A stretch of 64,000 bases of DNA, from assembly GCF_014852585.1 (NCBI RefSeq), contig NZ_JACVBX010000004.1, positions 330,406 through 394,405 of the forward strand, in the 5' to 3' direction. The notes under the pieces were generated by a model. It saw only the letters and a list, made by a program, of their open reading frames with translations. It ran no database searches and was not told where the DNA came from. Positions 8,797 through 18,177 of this stretch are shown piece after piece (the first letter of the stretch is position 1; every line of letters starts with the position of its first letter). The position numbers and the translations under genes are program-made. This DNA comes from Pseudomonas sp. PDM18 (GTDB lineage Bacteria > Pseudomonadota > Gammaproteobacteria > Pseudomonadales > Pseudomonadaceae).

Positions 8797-9003
8797 CGGC
8801 GGACGATCTCCGGCAAGCGTGGGTTCGGCCCACGGTTTCCTCCTTTTACCGGTTCGCCGTCAAGGGGGCGTAACCCCAAATGGTGATTGGCCGCTTTGCC
8901 TGCCACGCACAGACTCAGCGCCACCTGACGCCCCGAGCAAGAGGGCGCAACAAGGTTTTCGTTCCTGCCTCAGCCACCAATAACAACACGAGGAAACAAC
9001 GAT

Positions 9004-10368
9004 ATGAGCGCTTCCCCTGCGCCAGCGAGCGCGCTCAAGCCCAGCCTGGGCGTGCTCGACGTAGTCGCCATCACCGTCTCGGCGGTCACCCCCGCCAGCT
9101 CCGTTTTCGTCATCGCGCCCTTCGCCATCCAGCAGGCCGGCAGCGGCGCCTTCCTGGCTTTCGTCTTCGCCGGCTTCCTGGCGCTGATGTTCGCCTGGTG
9201 CTACGCCGAGCTCGGCCGCGCCCACAGCTCCGCTGGCGGCGAGTATGTCTACGCCAAGCGCGTGTTCGGTGGTCTCGCCGGCTACGCCACTTTCCTCACG
9301 GTGCTGGTTTCGCTGCTGTTCATTCCGCCGGTGCTGGCGACGGGCGCGGCGACCTACCTGAACAACGCCCTGGGGACGAACTTCGACACCCAGACCGTCG
9401 CCCTGGTGATAGTCGCCGCCAGCTACGTACTGGGCATCCTCAACATCCGCGTGAATGCCTGGATCACCGGGGTGTTCCTGCTTTGCGAAGTGGCGGCGCT
9501 ACTGGTGATCGTGGTGCTCGGCTTCGGCCACGTCAGCCAACCGGTGAGCGTGCTGGTGCAGCCGCAGCACATTGACGGCGGGATACTGGCCGCCGCGCCC
9601 TGGGCGCTGGTGATCGGCGCCGTGGGTACCGCGCTGTTCTCCTACAACGGTTTCGGCGGCGCGGTGTTGCTGGCCGAGGACATGAAGTGCGGCGGGCGCA
9701 ACGTGCACCGCGCGGTGATCTGGTCGCTGGTGCTGGTGGTGGTCATCGAGATCGTCCCGCTGACCGCACTGCTGCTGGGCGCACCGTCGCTCAGGGACAT
9801 GATTGCCAGTCCCGATCCGGTCGGCTACCTGCTCACCGCCCACGGCAACGCGACGTTGTCGCGACTGGTCAGCGCCGGCATCTTCCTCTCGGTGTTCAAC
9901 GCCATCGTTGCCATCGTCATCCAGGTCGGCCGGGTGATCTTCAGCAGCGGCCGCGATGAACTGTGGACACCGTTGATGAACCGCGCCTTCACCCGCATCC
10001 ACCCGCGCTGGGAATCGCCGTGGATCGCCACGCTGTTCCTCGGCGTGCCCTCGGCGGCGCTGAGCTTCAGCTCGAACCTGGAGGAGCTGACCTCCTTCAC
10101 CGTGCTGCTGTTGGTGATGGTCTACCTGGTGGTGGCGCTCTGCGCGCTGTTCAGCCGCGTGCTGCGCCGCGACCGCGAGCATCCGTACCGCATGCCGCTG
10201 TGGCCGCTGCCGGCGATGCTTGCGGTGGTCGGCGCCGGCTACCTGTTGCTCAACCTGCTACTGGACGCCTCCTCGCGGGACGTCATGATCATTGTCGGGA
10301 TACTGGCCGTGTCGGTGATTCTCTACAGCACCTACGGCAAGCTCAGCCCGGCCTTCCAGAAGTTATAA
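9004..10368 (+). CDS. APC-superfamily amino acid permease
   Basis: Inner-membrane transporter of 454 residues with about 12 hydrophobic segments. The APC start region SAVTPASSVFVIAPFAI (the unwound TM1 substrate region), AELGRAHSSAGGEYVYAKRVFG (TM2 to loop) and FSYNGFGGAVLLAEDMK (TM6) are characteristic. Substrate is unknown. GAGGAAACAACGATATG provides a ribosome site. The stop is 15 bp from the DmpA-type aminopeptidase start, so the two are co-transcribed. The pairing suggests uptake of a peptide or amino-acid amide that the peptidase then hydrolyses (inference). Confidence 0.9.
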   Translation: MSASPAPASALKPSLGVLDVVAITVSAVTPASSVFVIAPFAIQQAGSGAFLAFVFAGFLALMFAWCYAELGRAHSSAGGEYVYAKRVFGGLAGYATFLTVLVSLLFIPPVLATGAATYLNNALGTNFDTQTVALVIVAASYVLGILNIRVNAWITGVFLLCEVAALLVIVVLGFGHVSQPVSVLVQPQHIDGGILAAAPWALVIGAVGTALFSYNGFGGAVLLAEDMKCGGRNVHRAVIWSLVLVVVIEIVPLTALLLGAPSLRDMIASPDPVGYLLTAHGNATLSRLVSAGIFLSVFNAIVAIVIQVGRVIFSSGRDELWTPLMNRAFTRIHPRWESPWIATLFLGVPSAALSFSSNLEELTSFTVLLLVMVYLVVALCALFSRVLRRDREHPYRMPLWPLPAMLAVVGAGYLLLNLLLDASSRDVMIIVGILAVSVILYSTYGKLSPAFQKL

Positions 10369-10383
10369 AACGAAGGAGACAGC

Positions 10384-11481
10384 ATGCGCGCTCGTCAACT
10401 CGGCATCACCCTCGGCCTGGGCACTCCCGGCGAGTTCAACGCCATCACCGATGTTCCCGGCATCCGCGTCGGCCACAGCACCCTGATCGGCAAGCGCGAC
10501 GGCAAGGCCGTGCGCACCGGCGTCACGGTAGTGCAACCACGTGAAGGGGCGGCGCGGCAACAACCCTGCTTCGCCGGCTGCCACGTGCTCAACGGCAACG
10601 GCGACGCCACCGGCCTCGAGTGGATTCGCGAGGCGGGTCTGCTAACCACGCCCATCGCCATCACCAACACCCACAGCGTCGGCACGGTGCGCGATGCGCT
10701 GATCGCCGCCGAGCATGCCGAGCTGGCGGACCCGTCCATCTACTGGTGCATGCCGGTGGTGATGGAAACCTACGACGGGCTGCTCAACGACATCTGGGGC
10801 CAGCACATCGGCGCCGAACAGGTGCGCGAGGCGCTGGCCGCGGCCGAATCCGGCCCGGTACGTGAAGGCCCGGTAGGTGGCGGCACGGGGATGATCTGCC
10901 ACGAGTTCAAGGGCGGCATCGGTACCTCCTCGCGCAAGTTGCCGGCGGAGCAGGGCGGCTGGACCGTGGGAGCGCTGGTGCAGGCCAACCACGGCCAGCG
11001 CCGTGAACTGCGGGTGGATGGTTACCCGGTCGGCCGCCAGCTGGGCGACCTGCCGTCACCCTTCGCCGAGCAAGGCACGCCGGGCATGGGCTCCATCGTG
11101 GTGGTCCTCGCTACCGACGCGCCACTGTTGCCGCACCAGTGCCAGCGCCTGGCGCAGCGCGCTTCGCTGGGGATCGCCCGCACGGGTGGCGGCACCGACG
11201 ACTCCAGCGGCGACATCTTCCTCGCCTTCGCCACTGGCAACCGCGACCTGCCGCCGGCGGACTACGGGCGCAAGGATCTGCCTTTCGCCACGGCGCTGGA
11301 GATGGTCAACAACGACCACATTTCGCCGTTGTTCTCCGCCGCCGCCGAGGCGGTGGAGGAAGCCATCGTCAATGTGTTGCTGGCCGGCAAGGACATGCGT
11401 ACCGATGACGGTGTGCTGGTGCCGGCGCTGAGCGGGGAGCGTCTGCTGGCGGCGTTGCGCGATACAGGCTGGCCCGGCTGA
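10384..11481 (+). CDS. P1-family (DmpA/BapA-type) aminopeptidase
   Basis: N-terminal-nucleophile hydrolase of 365 residues related to Ochrobactrum DmpA (L-aminopeptidase/D-Ala-esterase/amidase) and beta-peptidyl aminopeptidases. These are made as a proenzyme that cuts itself before a Ser; here the site is Gly236-Ser237 in GMGSIVVVLATDAPL. Early motifs ITDVPGIRVGHSTL and VGGGTGMICHEFKGGIGTSSR are typical. No signal peptide, so cytoplasmic. AAGGAG lies 5 bases before ATG 10384. Whether alpha- or beta-amino-acid substrates are preferred cannot be told. Confidence 0.9.
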   Translation: MRARQLGITLGLGTPGEFNAITDVPGIRVGHSTLIGKRDGKAVRTGVTVVQPREGAARQQPCFAGCHVLNGNGDATGLEWIREAGLLTTPIAITNTHSVGTVRDALIAAEHAELADPSIYWCMPVVMETYDGLLNDIWGQHIGAEQVREALAAAESGPVREGPVGGGTGMICHEFKGGIGTSSRKLPAEQGGWTVGALVQANHGQRRELRVDGYPVGRQLGDLPSPFAEQGTPGMGSIVVVLATDAPLLPHQCQRLAQRASLGIARTGGGTDDSSGDIFLAFATGNRDLPPADYGRKDLPFATALEMVNNDHISPLFSAAAEAVEEAIVNVLLAGKDMRTDDGVLVPALSGERLLAALRDTGWPG

Positions 11482-11498
11482 GGATTGCCACGCCATGA

Positions 11499-11531
11499 AA
11501 AAGCCGGAGCTGCTGGGCAGCTCCGGCTTTT
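11499..11531. terminator. Bidirectional terminator between dmpA-type gene and sbp
   Basis: GCCGGAGCTGC (11503-11513) pairs with GCAGCTCCGGC (11517-11527), with an A-run before and a T-run after. It serves both converging genes. Confidence 0.9.
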
Positions 11532-11551
11532 GTCTTTCCCCTACCGGCAAA

Positions 11552-12550
11552 TCAGTTCGGGGTATAGATCTGGTCGAACACGCCGCCGTCGGCGAAGTGG
11601 GTTTTCTGCACGGTGCGCCAGTCGCCGAAGGTCTTCACTACAGAGAAGAAGTCCACTTTCGGGAAGCGGTCGGAGAACTTGGCCAGCACTTCCGGGTTGT
11701 GCGGGCGCAGGTAGTTGTTCGCGGCGATGGTCTGGCCTTCGTCGGACCACAGGTACTTCAGGTAGGCCTCGGCTTCGGCGCGGGTGCCTTTCTTGTCGAC
11801 CACCTTGTCGACCACGGCCACTGGCGGCTCGGCTTCGGCGGAGACGCTAGGGTAGACCACTTCGAAGCCACCACGGCCGAACTCACGGGCGATCATCTCG
11901 GCTTCGTTCTCGAAGGTCACCAGCACGTCGCCGATCTGGTTCTGCATGAACGTAGTGGTCGCTGCGCGGCCGCCGGTATCCAGCACCGGGACGTTCTTGA
12001 ACAGCTGGGCGACGAATTCCTTGGCCTTGGCTTCATCCGCGCCATGCTTCTGCGCGTATCCCCAGGCGGAGAGGTAGGTGTAGCGGCCATTGCCCGAGGT
12101 CTTCGGGTTCGGCACTACCACCTGCACGCCCGGCTTCACCAGGTCGTTCCAGTCCTTCAGGCCCTTGGGGTTGCCCTTGCGCACGATGAACACGGTGGCG
12201 GAGGTGAAGGGCGCGCTGTTGTTCGGCAGGCGGGTCGCCCAGTCCTTGGGCACCAGGCCGCCGTTGTCGGCCAGGGCATCGATATCGGTGGCCTGGTTCA
12301 TGGTGATGACGTCGGCCGGCAGGCCGTCGATCACTGCGCGGGCCTGCTTGCTGGAGCCGCCGTGGGACATCTGGATGGTGATCTTCTCGCCTTTCTCTGC
12401 CTGCCAGTGCTTCTGGAAGGCGGCGTTGTAGTCCTTGTAGAAGTCGCGCATCACGTCGTAGGAGACGTTGAGCAGGGGCTGGGCGGCCTGGGCGGCGGAG
12501 GCCAGGGCGAGGCCGGCGGCCAGCAGCGAGGCGCTGAACAGACGTTTCAC
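11552..12550 (-). CDS. sbp: Sulfate ABC transporter substrate-binding protein
   Basis: Periplasmic binding protein of 332 residues. Signal peptide at residues 1-22 (MKRLFSASLLAAGLALASAAQA, cleavage after AQA). Family signatures: LNVSYDVMRDFYKDYNAAF at the mature N-terminus, SHGGSSKQARAVIDGLPADV (sulfate-contact loop with Ser-Ser-Lys-Gln), and NPKTSGNGRY. It delivers sulfate or thiosulfate to CysTWA; no permease or ATPase genes are adjacent, so this is an orphan binding protein as is sbp in P. aeruginosa. Expected CysB control is not demonstrable here, though the upstream 12560-12630 stretch is AT-rich. Confidence 0.93.
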   Translation of the reverse strand: MKRLFSASLLAAGLALASAAQAAQPLLNVSYDVMRDFYKDYNAAFQKHWQAEKGEKITIQMSHGGSSKQARAVIDGLPADVITMNQATDIDALADNGGLVPKDWATRLPNNSAPFTSATVFIVRKGNPKGLKDWNDLVKPGVQVVVPNPKTSGNGRYTYLSAWGYAQKHGADEAKAKEFVAQLFKNVPVLDTGGRAATTTFMQNQIGDVLVTFENEAEMIAREFGRGGFEVVYPSVSAEAEPPVAVVDKVVDKKGTRAEAEAYLKYLWSDEGQTIAANNYLRPHNPEVLAKFSDRFPKVDFFSVVKTFGDWRTVQKTHFADGGVFDQIYTPN

Positions 12551-12690
12551 AAGCAGTTCCTTTTGGCAGTGTTGTTGAGTGTCGATTATGCCGACAGGTT
12601 ATATGGCACTTAAATACTTAAAGGCTATTTGCTTATGCGGGAGCAGGGCTCGCAGTTTCCCATGCTTCGCTCCCAACGAAGGGGCAAGTC

Positions 12691-12718
12691 GCCCGGCAGC
12701 CTAGCAGGCCTGCCGGGC
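12691..12718. terminator. Possible hairpin terminator downstream of the DUF4139 gene
   Basis: GCCCGGCAG (12691-12699) pairs with CTGCCGGGC (12710-12718). It lies 20 bp beyond the stop of the minus-strand DUF4139 gene but lacks a clear T-run, so function is uncertain. Confidence 0.5.
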
Positions 12719-12737
12719 ATTGACTGCCCTTGCGGCG

Positions 12738-14393
12738 TCACTCCAGCCCGCTGATTTCCAACTCCTTCGGGTACTCGACGCTGAACTTGAAGGTGGTGCT
12801 GCGTTTCTCGCCCGGTTTCAGTCGCCAGTCCCACAGCAGCTTGCCGTCGTCCTCGCGGTTGGCGGCCTGGTCTTCGGGCGCCAGCAGGGCCACCTTGATC
12901 TGCTCGTTGCGCGAGACCGGCAACTGGTCCTTGAACTGTAGGCGCTGCTCGGTCTTGTGGTTGTTCTGCGCATCGATACGGAACTCGTAGGTGATGCGCT
13001 TGCGCCCGCCAGTCAGGCCGGTGTAGTCGGTGTAACGGTTGACCAACTTGCGTTTGATCGGCATCGCCTCGTCGCCGCCCAGAGCCAGCTCGAAGGTCTC
13101 GCCCGGCATCACTGCACGCAGCTGGCCGCTGGCGACGAAGGTATTGCCAAGGTAGGTGTTGAGTGTGCCCGGCAGCAGCGGATAGTCGCTGGCGTTGCGG
13201 GTGTCGGCCTGCAGGTAGGCGGCTTCCCGCAGCGACGGCGTGGCCAGGTAACGGAAGGTCGCGGGCAGCTTGAACTGGGCGATGGAGACCTTCTGCGAGC
13301 TGCCGTCGCTGTTCAGTGTGGCGCGGGCGGGGATGTGGAAGGAGGCGCTGGTTGTGGCGCCGCTGACTTCGGCGACGGCCACCGGCATTTCCGCCAGGGC
13401 GCCGGCCGCGGCCATCTCGTCGGCGGCGAAGCGCTGGGCCTTCTTCGCCTCCAGGGCCATCATCGGCGCGGCTGGCGCCGGGGCGGGGCGGGCGGCCATC
13501 ACCGTGCGCGGGTCGAAGGTGTCGACGAACCATGGCGAGAGTGCCGGTACGCTGCTGCCGAGGTTGGGGCGGGCGGTGGACAGCGTGAGGTCGATATCGG
13601 TCCAGTCTTCGCCGCTGCTCTGCCGGACGATGCCCTGGTAGGTCATCTCGATCTGTTCTTCGCCATCGCGCAGGCGGGCGTCGTAGGACGGGCGCCAGGA
13701 GGCGTCGTAAAGCGTGTAGCTGAGCTGCAGTTGCACCTGTGCGGGCTTCTCCAGCGCCACCCGGAGGATCGCGCGCTTGTAGTGGGTGCCGTCGCCGGCC
13801 AGGTGGCTACGCTGGTTCTCCAGCTCCTGCCGGCGCTGCTGCAACTCTTCGCCCTGTTGGTCGAGCTTGCGCTGTTCGTCGAGGATGCGGCCGAGGTTGC
13901 CCTCGCTCATCTGCAGCAGGTTCTTCAGTTCGTCGATGCTCGGCAGCGCCTGGTTCTTGCCCGGCTTGGTGCTGCTGGCCTGGATGTCGGCGAGAAACTG
14001 CTTCTGGTTCTCCAGCACGCTGCCTCGGTCGCTGATCTCACGCTCCTGCCGCTCGATGTCGCGCAGCTGCGCGTCCAGTTGTTGCAGGCGGTTGTCCTCG
14101 GAGGGCGGCGACACCTGCGGCGCGCTGCTGACATCGAGCAGGGTCGCGGCGGCGCTGGCGCTGAGCGAGGCCTGCAGGCTGCTGTCGTCGATGCGCAGAG
14201 GCAACTGCTCCAGGGCGATCTCATGCTGGCCGGCGGGCAACTGCAGGGTGGCGGTGCGGGTGACGATGGCGCGGTCGGTGTAGACGGTGACCGCGCTGAT
14301 TCGGCTGTCGGCCACCTGCGGTGCGGCCAGCAGCGAAGGGCTGGCCAGCGCGCCGGCCATGGCGAGGATCAGTGGGTGGAATCGAAAGGGCAT
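12738..14393 (-). CDS. DUF4139 (MuiA-type) exported protein
   Basis: Protein of 551 residues with a signal peptide at 1-24 (ends SLLAA). Residues about 30-130 match the DUF4140 N-terminal domain (RISAVTVYTDRAIVTRTATL). Residues about 105-200 form a coiled coil rich in Gln, Glu and Arg. The rest is DUF4139, including SYTLYDASWRPSYDARL and VRQSSGEDWTDIDLTLSTA. The family is named mucoidy inhibitor MuiA after a Streptomyces or plasmid gene, but its molecular role is unknown. ATG 14393 gives a normal signal peptide. It is transcribed with sstT upstream at 183 bp, probably independently. Confidence 0.85.
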   Translation of the reverse strand: MPFRFHPLILAMAGALASPSLLAAPQVADSRISAVTVYTDRAIVTRTATLQLPAGQHEIALEQLPLRIDDSSLQASLSASAAATLLDVSSAPQVSPPSEDNRLQQLDAQLRDIERQEREISDRGSVLENQKQFLADIQASSTKPGKNQALPSIDELKNLLQMSEGNLGRILDEQRKLDQQGEELQQRRQELENQRSHLAGDGTHYKRAILRVALEKPAQVQLQLSYTLYDASWRPSYDARLRDGEEQIEMTYQGIVRQSSGEDWTDIDLTLSTARPNLGSSVPALSPWFVDTFDPRTVMAARPAPAPAAPMMALEAKKAQRFAADEMAAAGALAEMPVAVAEVSGATTSASFHIPARATLNSDGSSQKVSIAQFKLPATFRYLATPSLREAAYLQADTRNASDYPLLPGTLNTYLGNTFVASGQLRAVMPGETFELALGGDEAMPIKRKLVNRYTDYTGLTGGRKRITYEFRIDAQNNHKTEQRLQFKDQLPVSRNEQIKVALLAPEDQAANREDDGKLLWDWRLKPGEKRSTTFKFSVEYPKELEISGLE

Positions 14394-14576
14394 GTGCTCA
14401 CCTCGCGGCCTGGAAGGCGGCCGGCACTCCGGAACGCCACCATGGCGTCCGTCCATGCTGCTTGTGACGAAGGAGGTGGGCGAAACGGGTTGAGTGCGGG
14501 TGACGCTGGCGTGCGGCTGCCGATGAGTGGCGGGGCGGAGGAGAGTGCCGGGGCGTCGTTCGCCCCGGCAGAAGGG

Positions 14577-15821
14577 TCAGGCGCGCTCGCCTTCCTGCGG
14601 CTCGTCCACGTCGCCTTCGGCGATGCACGCCGCAGCGGTGAACAGCACGTCGGTGGAGGAGTTCAGCGCGGTCTCGGCCGAATCCTGGAGGATGCCGATG
14701 ATGAAGCCGACCGCCACCACCTGCATCGCCACTTCGCTGGAAATGCCGAACAGGCCGCAGGCCAGCGGGATCAGCAGCAGCGAGCCGCCGGCCACGCCGG
14801 ATGCACCGCAGGCGCAGACCGAGGCGACCACGCTGAGCAGGAGGGCGGTGGGCAGGTCGACTGCGATGCCGAGGGTGTGCACCGCCGCCAGGGTCAGCAC
14901 GCTGATGGTGATCGCCGCACCGGCCATGTTGATGGTCGCGCCCAGCGGGATCGACACCGAGTAGGTGTCCTCGTGCAGGCCCAGGCGTTCGCACAGTTGC
15001 AGGTTGACCGGGATGTTGGCTGCCGAGCTGCGGGTGAAGAAGGCAGTGATGCCGCTCTCGCGCAGGCACAGCAGGACCAGCGGGTACGGGTTGCGACGGA
15101 TCTTGGCGAAGACGATCAGCGGGTTGACCACCAGCGCCACGAACAGCATGCAGCCCAGCAGCACGGCCAGCAGGTGCAGGTAGCCGATCAGGGCGTCGAA
15201 GCCGGATTCGGCGATAGTGCCGGCCACCAGGCCGAAGATGCCCAGCGGGGCAAAGGCGATGACCACGCGGACGATCAGGGTCACGCCATTCGCCATGTCG
15301 TCGAGCAGGTCGCGGGTGGTCTGGCGCGCATGGCGCAGGGCGATCCCCAAGCCGATGGCCCAGGCCAGGATGGCGATGAAGTCCGCTTCCAGCAGCGCTT
15401 TCACCGGGTTGGTGGTGACGCTGAACAGCAACGAGCGCATGACCTCGCCGATACCGCCGGGCGGTGCCAGTTCGCTGGTCGGTGCGCTCAATACCAGGGT
15501 GGAAGGGAAGGTGAAGCTGGCGATCACTGCGACCAGTGCGGCCGAGAAAGTGCCGAGCAGGTACAGCAGCAGGATTGGCCGGATGTGGGTGCGCTGGCCC
15601 TGCTTGTGGTTGGCGATGGAGGCCATCACCAGCACCAGCACGAGTACCGGCGCCACGGCTTTCAGGGCGGAGATGAACAGCTTGCCGAGCAGGCCGACCG
15701 CCACTGCGCCTTGCGGCCAGAGCACGGCGAGGGCGATACCGCAGAGCATGCCGATGAATATCCGCAGGACCAGGCTGGTGCGCTGGAGCCGCTGCAGAAG
15801 CGTGGGAGTTGGAAGCGTCAT
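14577..15821 (-). CDS. sstT: Serine/threonine:Na+ symporter SstT
   Basis: DAACS-family carrier of 414 residues importing serine and threonine with sodium. The serine-rich hairpin [15 protein letters not shown], the [17 protein letters not shown] segment (equivalent to the NLDGT motif region of DctA) and the terminal [25 protein letters not shown] are all SstT features. Length is normal. The short 5' region (205 bp to the next gene) shows no obvious operator. Confidence 0.93.
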   Translation of the reverse strand: MTLPTPTLLQRLQRTSLVLRIFIGMLCGIALAVLWPQGAVAVGLLGKLFISALKAVAPVLVLVLVMASIANHKQGQRTHIRPILLLYLLGTFSAALVAVIASFTFPSTLVLSAPTSELAPPGGIGEVMRSLLFSVTTNPVKALLEADFIAILAWAIGLGIALRHARQTTRDLLDDMANGVTLIVRVVIAFAPLGIFGLVAGTIAESGFDALIGYLHLLAVLLGCMLFVALVVNPLIVFAKIRRNPYPLVLLCLRESGITAFFTRSSAANIPVNLQLCERLGLHEDTYSVSIPLGATINMAGAAITISVLTLAAVHTLGIAVDLPTALLLSVVASVCACGASGVAGGSLLLIPLACGLFGISSEVAMQVVAVGFIIGILQDSAETALNSSTDVLFTAAACIAEGDVDEPQEGERA

Positions 15822-16026
15822 GACATCTTTCGCTGCAGGAAGTGGGATCGCCCCGGCGGGCCGGGCGCGAAAGGGCGCGGATTATGCCGTCTGATGCCGG
15901 GAAATGCGCGGTTACCCGTCGATTGATCGGTCAGTCTTTGCTTCGGCAGGTGTCAGCTCGCAGTCTGGACGGCGGCGCGCGGACCGGCATTGATCCATGC
16001 CGGTCGCGTCTGGAATAGCCGAGGAA

Positions 16027-16863
16027 TCAGCCGAGGTTGGCGAAGGCTTCCGGGTCCAGATCGATGCCGGCGACCCGTTGCACGGCGCCGCGCATGGTCA
16101 CCTGGAAGTCGTCCTCGACGCGGATTTCCAGGCGGCCGCCGGCCAGTTGCAGCCCCATGTGCTCGTCGCACAGGCCGAGCCGGCGCGCCACTGAAGCCGC
16201 GGCGCAACTGCTGGTGCCCGAGGACAACGTGTAGCCGGCGCCGCGCTCCCAGATTTCCACGCGCAGCGCGTCGCGGGACAGCCACTGGACGAACTGCACG
16301 TTGGTCCGGCGGGGGAACAGCGGATGGTTTTCCAGCAGCGGCCCGAGGCGGCAGGCCAGCTCGCGGCTGGTGTGCTCGACGAACACCACGCAGTGCGGAT
16401 TGCCCATGGAGACGGCGTTGATCTTCAGCGCCACACCGTCGACTTCCAACGGATAGTCCAGCGCCTCGGGGGCGTCGATCAGCACCGGAATCTTCGCGCA
16501 GGTGAACTCGGCGCGGCCCATGGACACTTCCACGCTGCGGCCTTCGTCGGACACCTGGCTGGTGACGGTGCCGCCGGCGGTGACGATGTCGAACGGCTGC
16601 CCGGCGACCAGCCCGCAGTCCCACAGGTAGCGGGAGAAGATGCGCAGGCCGTTGCCGCTCTTCTCCGCCTCGGAGCCGTCGGGGTTGAGGATGCGCAGGC
16701 CGAAGGCGGCATCGCTGTGGTTGGCCACCAGGATGCCGTCGGAGCCGATGCCGTGGTGGCGGTCGCAGATGCGCTCGATCTGTGCGGCGCTCAGGGCAAA
16801 GGGGGCGTCGCCGGCATAGACCAGGTAGTCGTTGCCCAGGGCCTGGTATTTCACGAAGTTCAT
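16027..16863 (-). CDS. DapF-like isomerase-fold protein without the catalytic cysteines
   Basis: Protein of 278 residues with the full diaminopimelate epimerase fold (KYQALGNDYLVY, HHGIGSDGIL, NPDGSEAEKSGNG, SMGNPHCVVF, ERGAGYT). Against E. coli or H. influenzae DapF, catalytic Cys73 corresponds to Ser69 (KSGNG in place of CGNG), Cys217 to Ser215 (SSGTSSCAA in place of ACGSGACAA) and Glu208 to Tyr211. The two acid/base thiols are therefore both serine, so it should not be called dapF without evidence. A canonical dapF is expected elsewhere in a Pseudomonas genome. The upstream urea transporter gives no clear functional hint. The fold is certain; the reaction is unknown. Confidence 0.85.
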   Translation of the reverse strand: MNFVKYQALGNDYLVYAGDAPFALSAAQIERICDRHHGIGSDGILVANHSDAAFGLRILNPDGSEAEKSGNGLRIFSRYLWDCGLVAGQPFDIVTAGGTVTSQVSDEGRSVEVSMGRAEFTCAKIPVLIDAPEALDYPLEVDGVALKINAVSMGNPHCVVFVEHTSRELACRLGPLLENHPLFPRRTNVQFVQWLSRDALRVEIWERGAGYTLSSGTSSCAAASVARRLGLCDEHMGLQLAGGRLEIRVEDDFQVTMRGAVQRVAGIDLDPEAFANLG

Positions 16864-16896
16864 CGCTGCGATCCGTCGCCGGAAGAGGGCCCTCGA

Positions 16897-17799
16897 CTAT
16901 ACACGCGGGCCGCTGTTTTCCCTTCGCGGATCATGCAGCAGCGCTTCCAGCGCGCGCTGGCCAAGGATTACCAGCCAGCAGGCGAGGATGAAGGGTGCGG
17001 TGAACGACGGCAGACCAACCAGGGCGAAGCACGGCTGCAGCAGCACCGCCAGGACGATGCCGCACAGCGGCGCCAGCGGACTGCGGAAACGCAGCGACAG
17101 GGCGATACCGGCCAGGGCGCCGTTCAGGCCGAGCAGGCCGGCCTGGGCCGAGGCGGTCGGCAGGTCGAACAGCGGCGCCAGGGCCAGTGCACCCGCAGCG
17201 CCGGCCAGCGCCCAGAAGGCGGCGCGGCGCTCAACCAGAAGCAGGCCGAGGGCGATGGTCAGGCCGGCCAGAGGCTCGGCGAGGAAGATCACTTCGCCGA
17301 AGCCCTGTGCAGTGGAGTCCAGCAGCGGGTTGGCCGCGCCGCAGGACAGGCAGCCGGCACCGCTGGCCGGCGCAAAGCCGAGCGCCTTGCCCAGCGCTAC
17401 CGAGACCCAACCCAGCAGCACGAAGGCCGAGGTATAGGCCGGCAGGCCGAAGCGCCGCCGCGACTGACGCAGCAGCACGGCCTGTACGGCGACACTGGTG
17501 AGGATGGCGGCGACGGTCAGCATCACCAGGCCCAGCGACCACTGGAACTGGAAGGGTAGCAGCAGGCCGATGAGGATCGGGTTGTAGTCGTGCAGGCCGG
17601 CGTCGATGTCCGCCTGTGGCTCGCGCACGAAGCGTGCAGTGAGCGGGCCGAGCAGCGCGCCGAGCAGGGCGCCGGGCAGCAGGTGCGGTGCGGACCAGGC
17701 GATGGTCAGCAGCAGGATCAGGCCGAAGCGCGCGTCGGCCTGCAGGTAGATCTGGCCGAAGCCGATCAGCCGGTTGGGGATGAACTGGTTCAGGGGCAT
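16897..17799 (-). CDS. Urea transporter
   Basis: Membrane protein of 300 residues of the UT/Yut family. The urea-channel signatures are LHDYNPILIGLLLPFQ and PAYTSAFVLLGW in the first repeat, and the second repeat has LNGALAGIALSLRF; about ten membrane segments fit. It allows passive or facilitated urea entry for use as nitrogen. ATG 17799 gives MPLNQFIPNRLIGFGQI, which matches the family N-terminus; upstream in-frame codons lie in non-coding DNA. The downstream DapF-like gene begins 33 bp later on the same strand, so the two may share a transcript. Confidence 0.88.
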   Translation of the reverse strand: MPLNQFIPNRLIGFGQIYLQADARFGLILLLTIAWSAPHLLPGALLGALLGPLTARFVREPQADIDAGLHDYNPILIGLLLPFQFQWSLGLVMLTVAAILTSVAVQAVLLRQSRRRFGLPAYTSAFVLLGWVSVALGKALGFAPASGAGCLSCGAANPLLDSTAQGFGEVIFLAEPLAGLTIALGLLLVERRAAFWALAGAAGALALAPLFDLPTASAQAGLLGLNGALAGIALSLRFRSPLAPLCGIVLAVLLQPCFALVGLPSFTAPFILACWLVILGQRALEALLHDPRRENSGPRV

Positions 17800-17935
17800 G
17801 GGTTTTCTGGGCAGTTGAAAGTGACTCCGCAGCGCCTCGTTGGGTGTGGGGCATCGAGGCCCCATCGGCGGGCGCTGCGTGAGAACCTTGTGACGCCGCC
17901 ATACGGGGCCGCGCCACGGGTCTGGAAAAAGAAAA

Positions 17936-17968
17936 GAGGTTGTCGGCGGGATCACCGCCAACAACCTC
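17936..17968 (-). terminator. Intrinsic terminator read on the minus strand
   Basis: GAGGTTGTCGGCGG (17936-17949) pairs with CCGCCAACAACCTC (17955-17968) with one mismatch. On the minus strand the stem is followed by TTTTCTTTTT. It lies about 390 bp beyond the pykF stop and probably ends that transcript, or a separate small RNA between 18358 and here. Confidence 0.7.
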
Positions 17969-18055
17969 AAAGTTCCATGGCCAGCTTGGGAGTCGCTACG
18001 TGGGGGCCATGGACCGACAAGCATTCGGTACTCATGCATTCATGAATAAGGTCAA

Positions 18056-18107
18056 TCCCGGACGGACGGGGACGCGGCCCCGTATTCCCGGCCCCGTCCG
18101 TCCGGGA
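18056..18107. repeat. Perfect 16-bp inverted repeat
   Basis: TCCCGGACGGACGGGG (18056-18071) and its exact complement (18092-18107) flank a 20-base loop. No T-run follows. It lies in the non-coding stretch between the pykF 3' end and the terminator at 17936. Confidence 0.7.
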
Positions 18108-18177
18108 GTGACTCGGTGCGGAGGCACGCGCCTGGGCGTGGCTCCTGAACTCGGTGATTCTCCTGATCGCTCGCTTT

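Noticed and set aside
12957..15926. A 989-codon open frame on the plus strand across the DUF4139 and sstT genes
   Set aside because: It is antisense to two well-supported genes. Its residues are Gly/Ala/Gln/His-rich, as expected from the complement of high-GC codons.
16027..16863. Assigning dapF to this gene
   Set aside because: The catalytic cysteines and the active-site glutamate are absent, so only the fold is supported.
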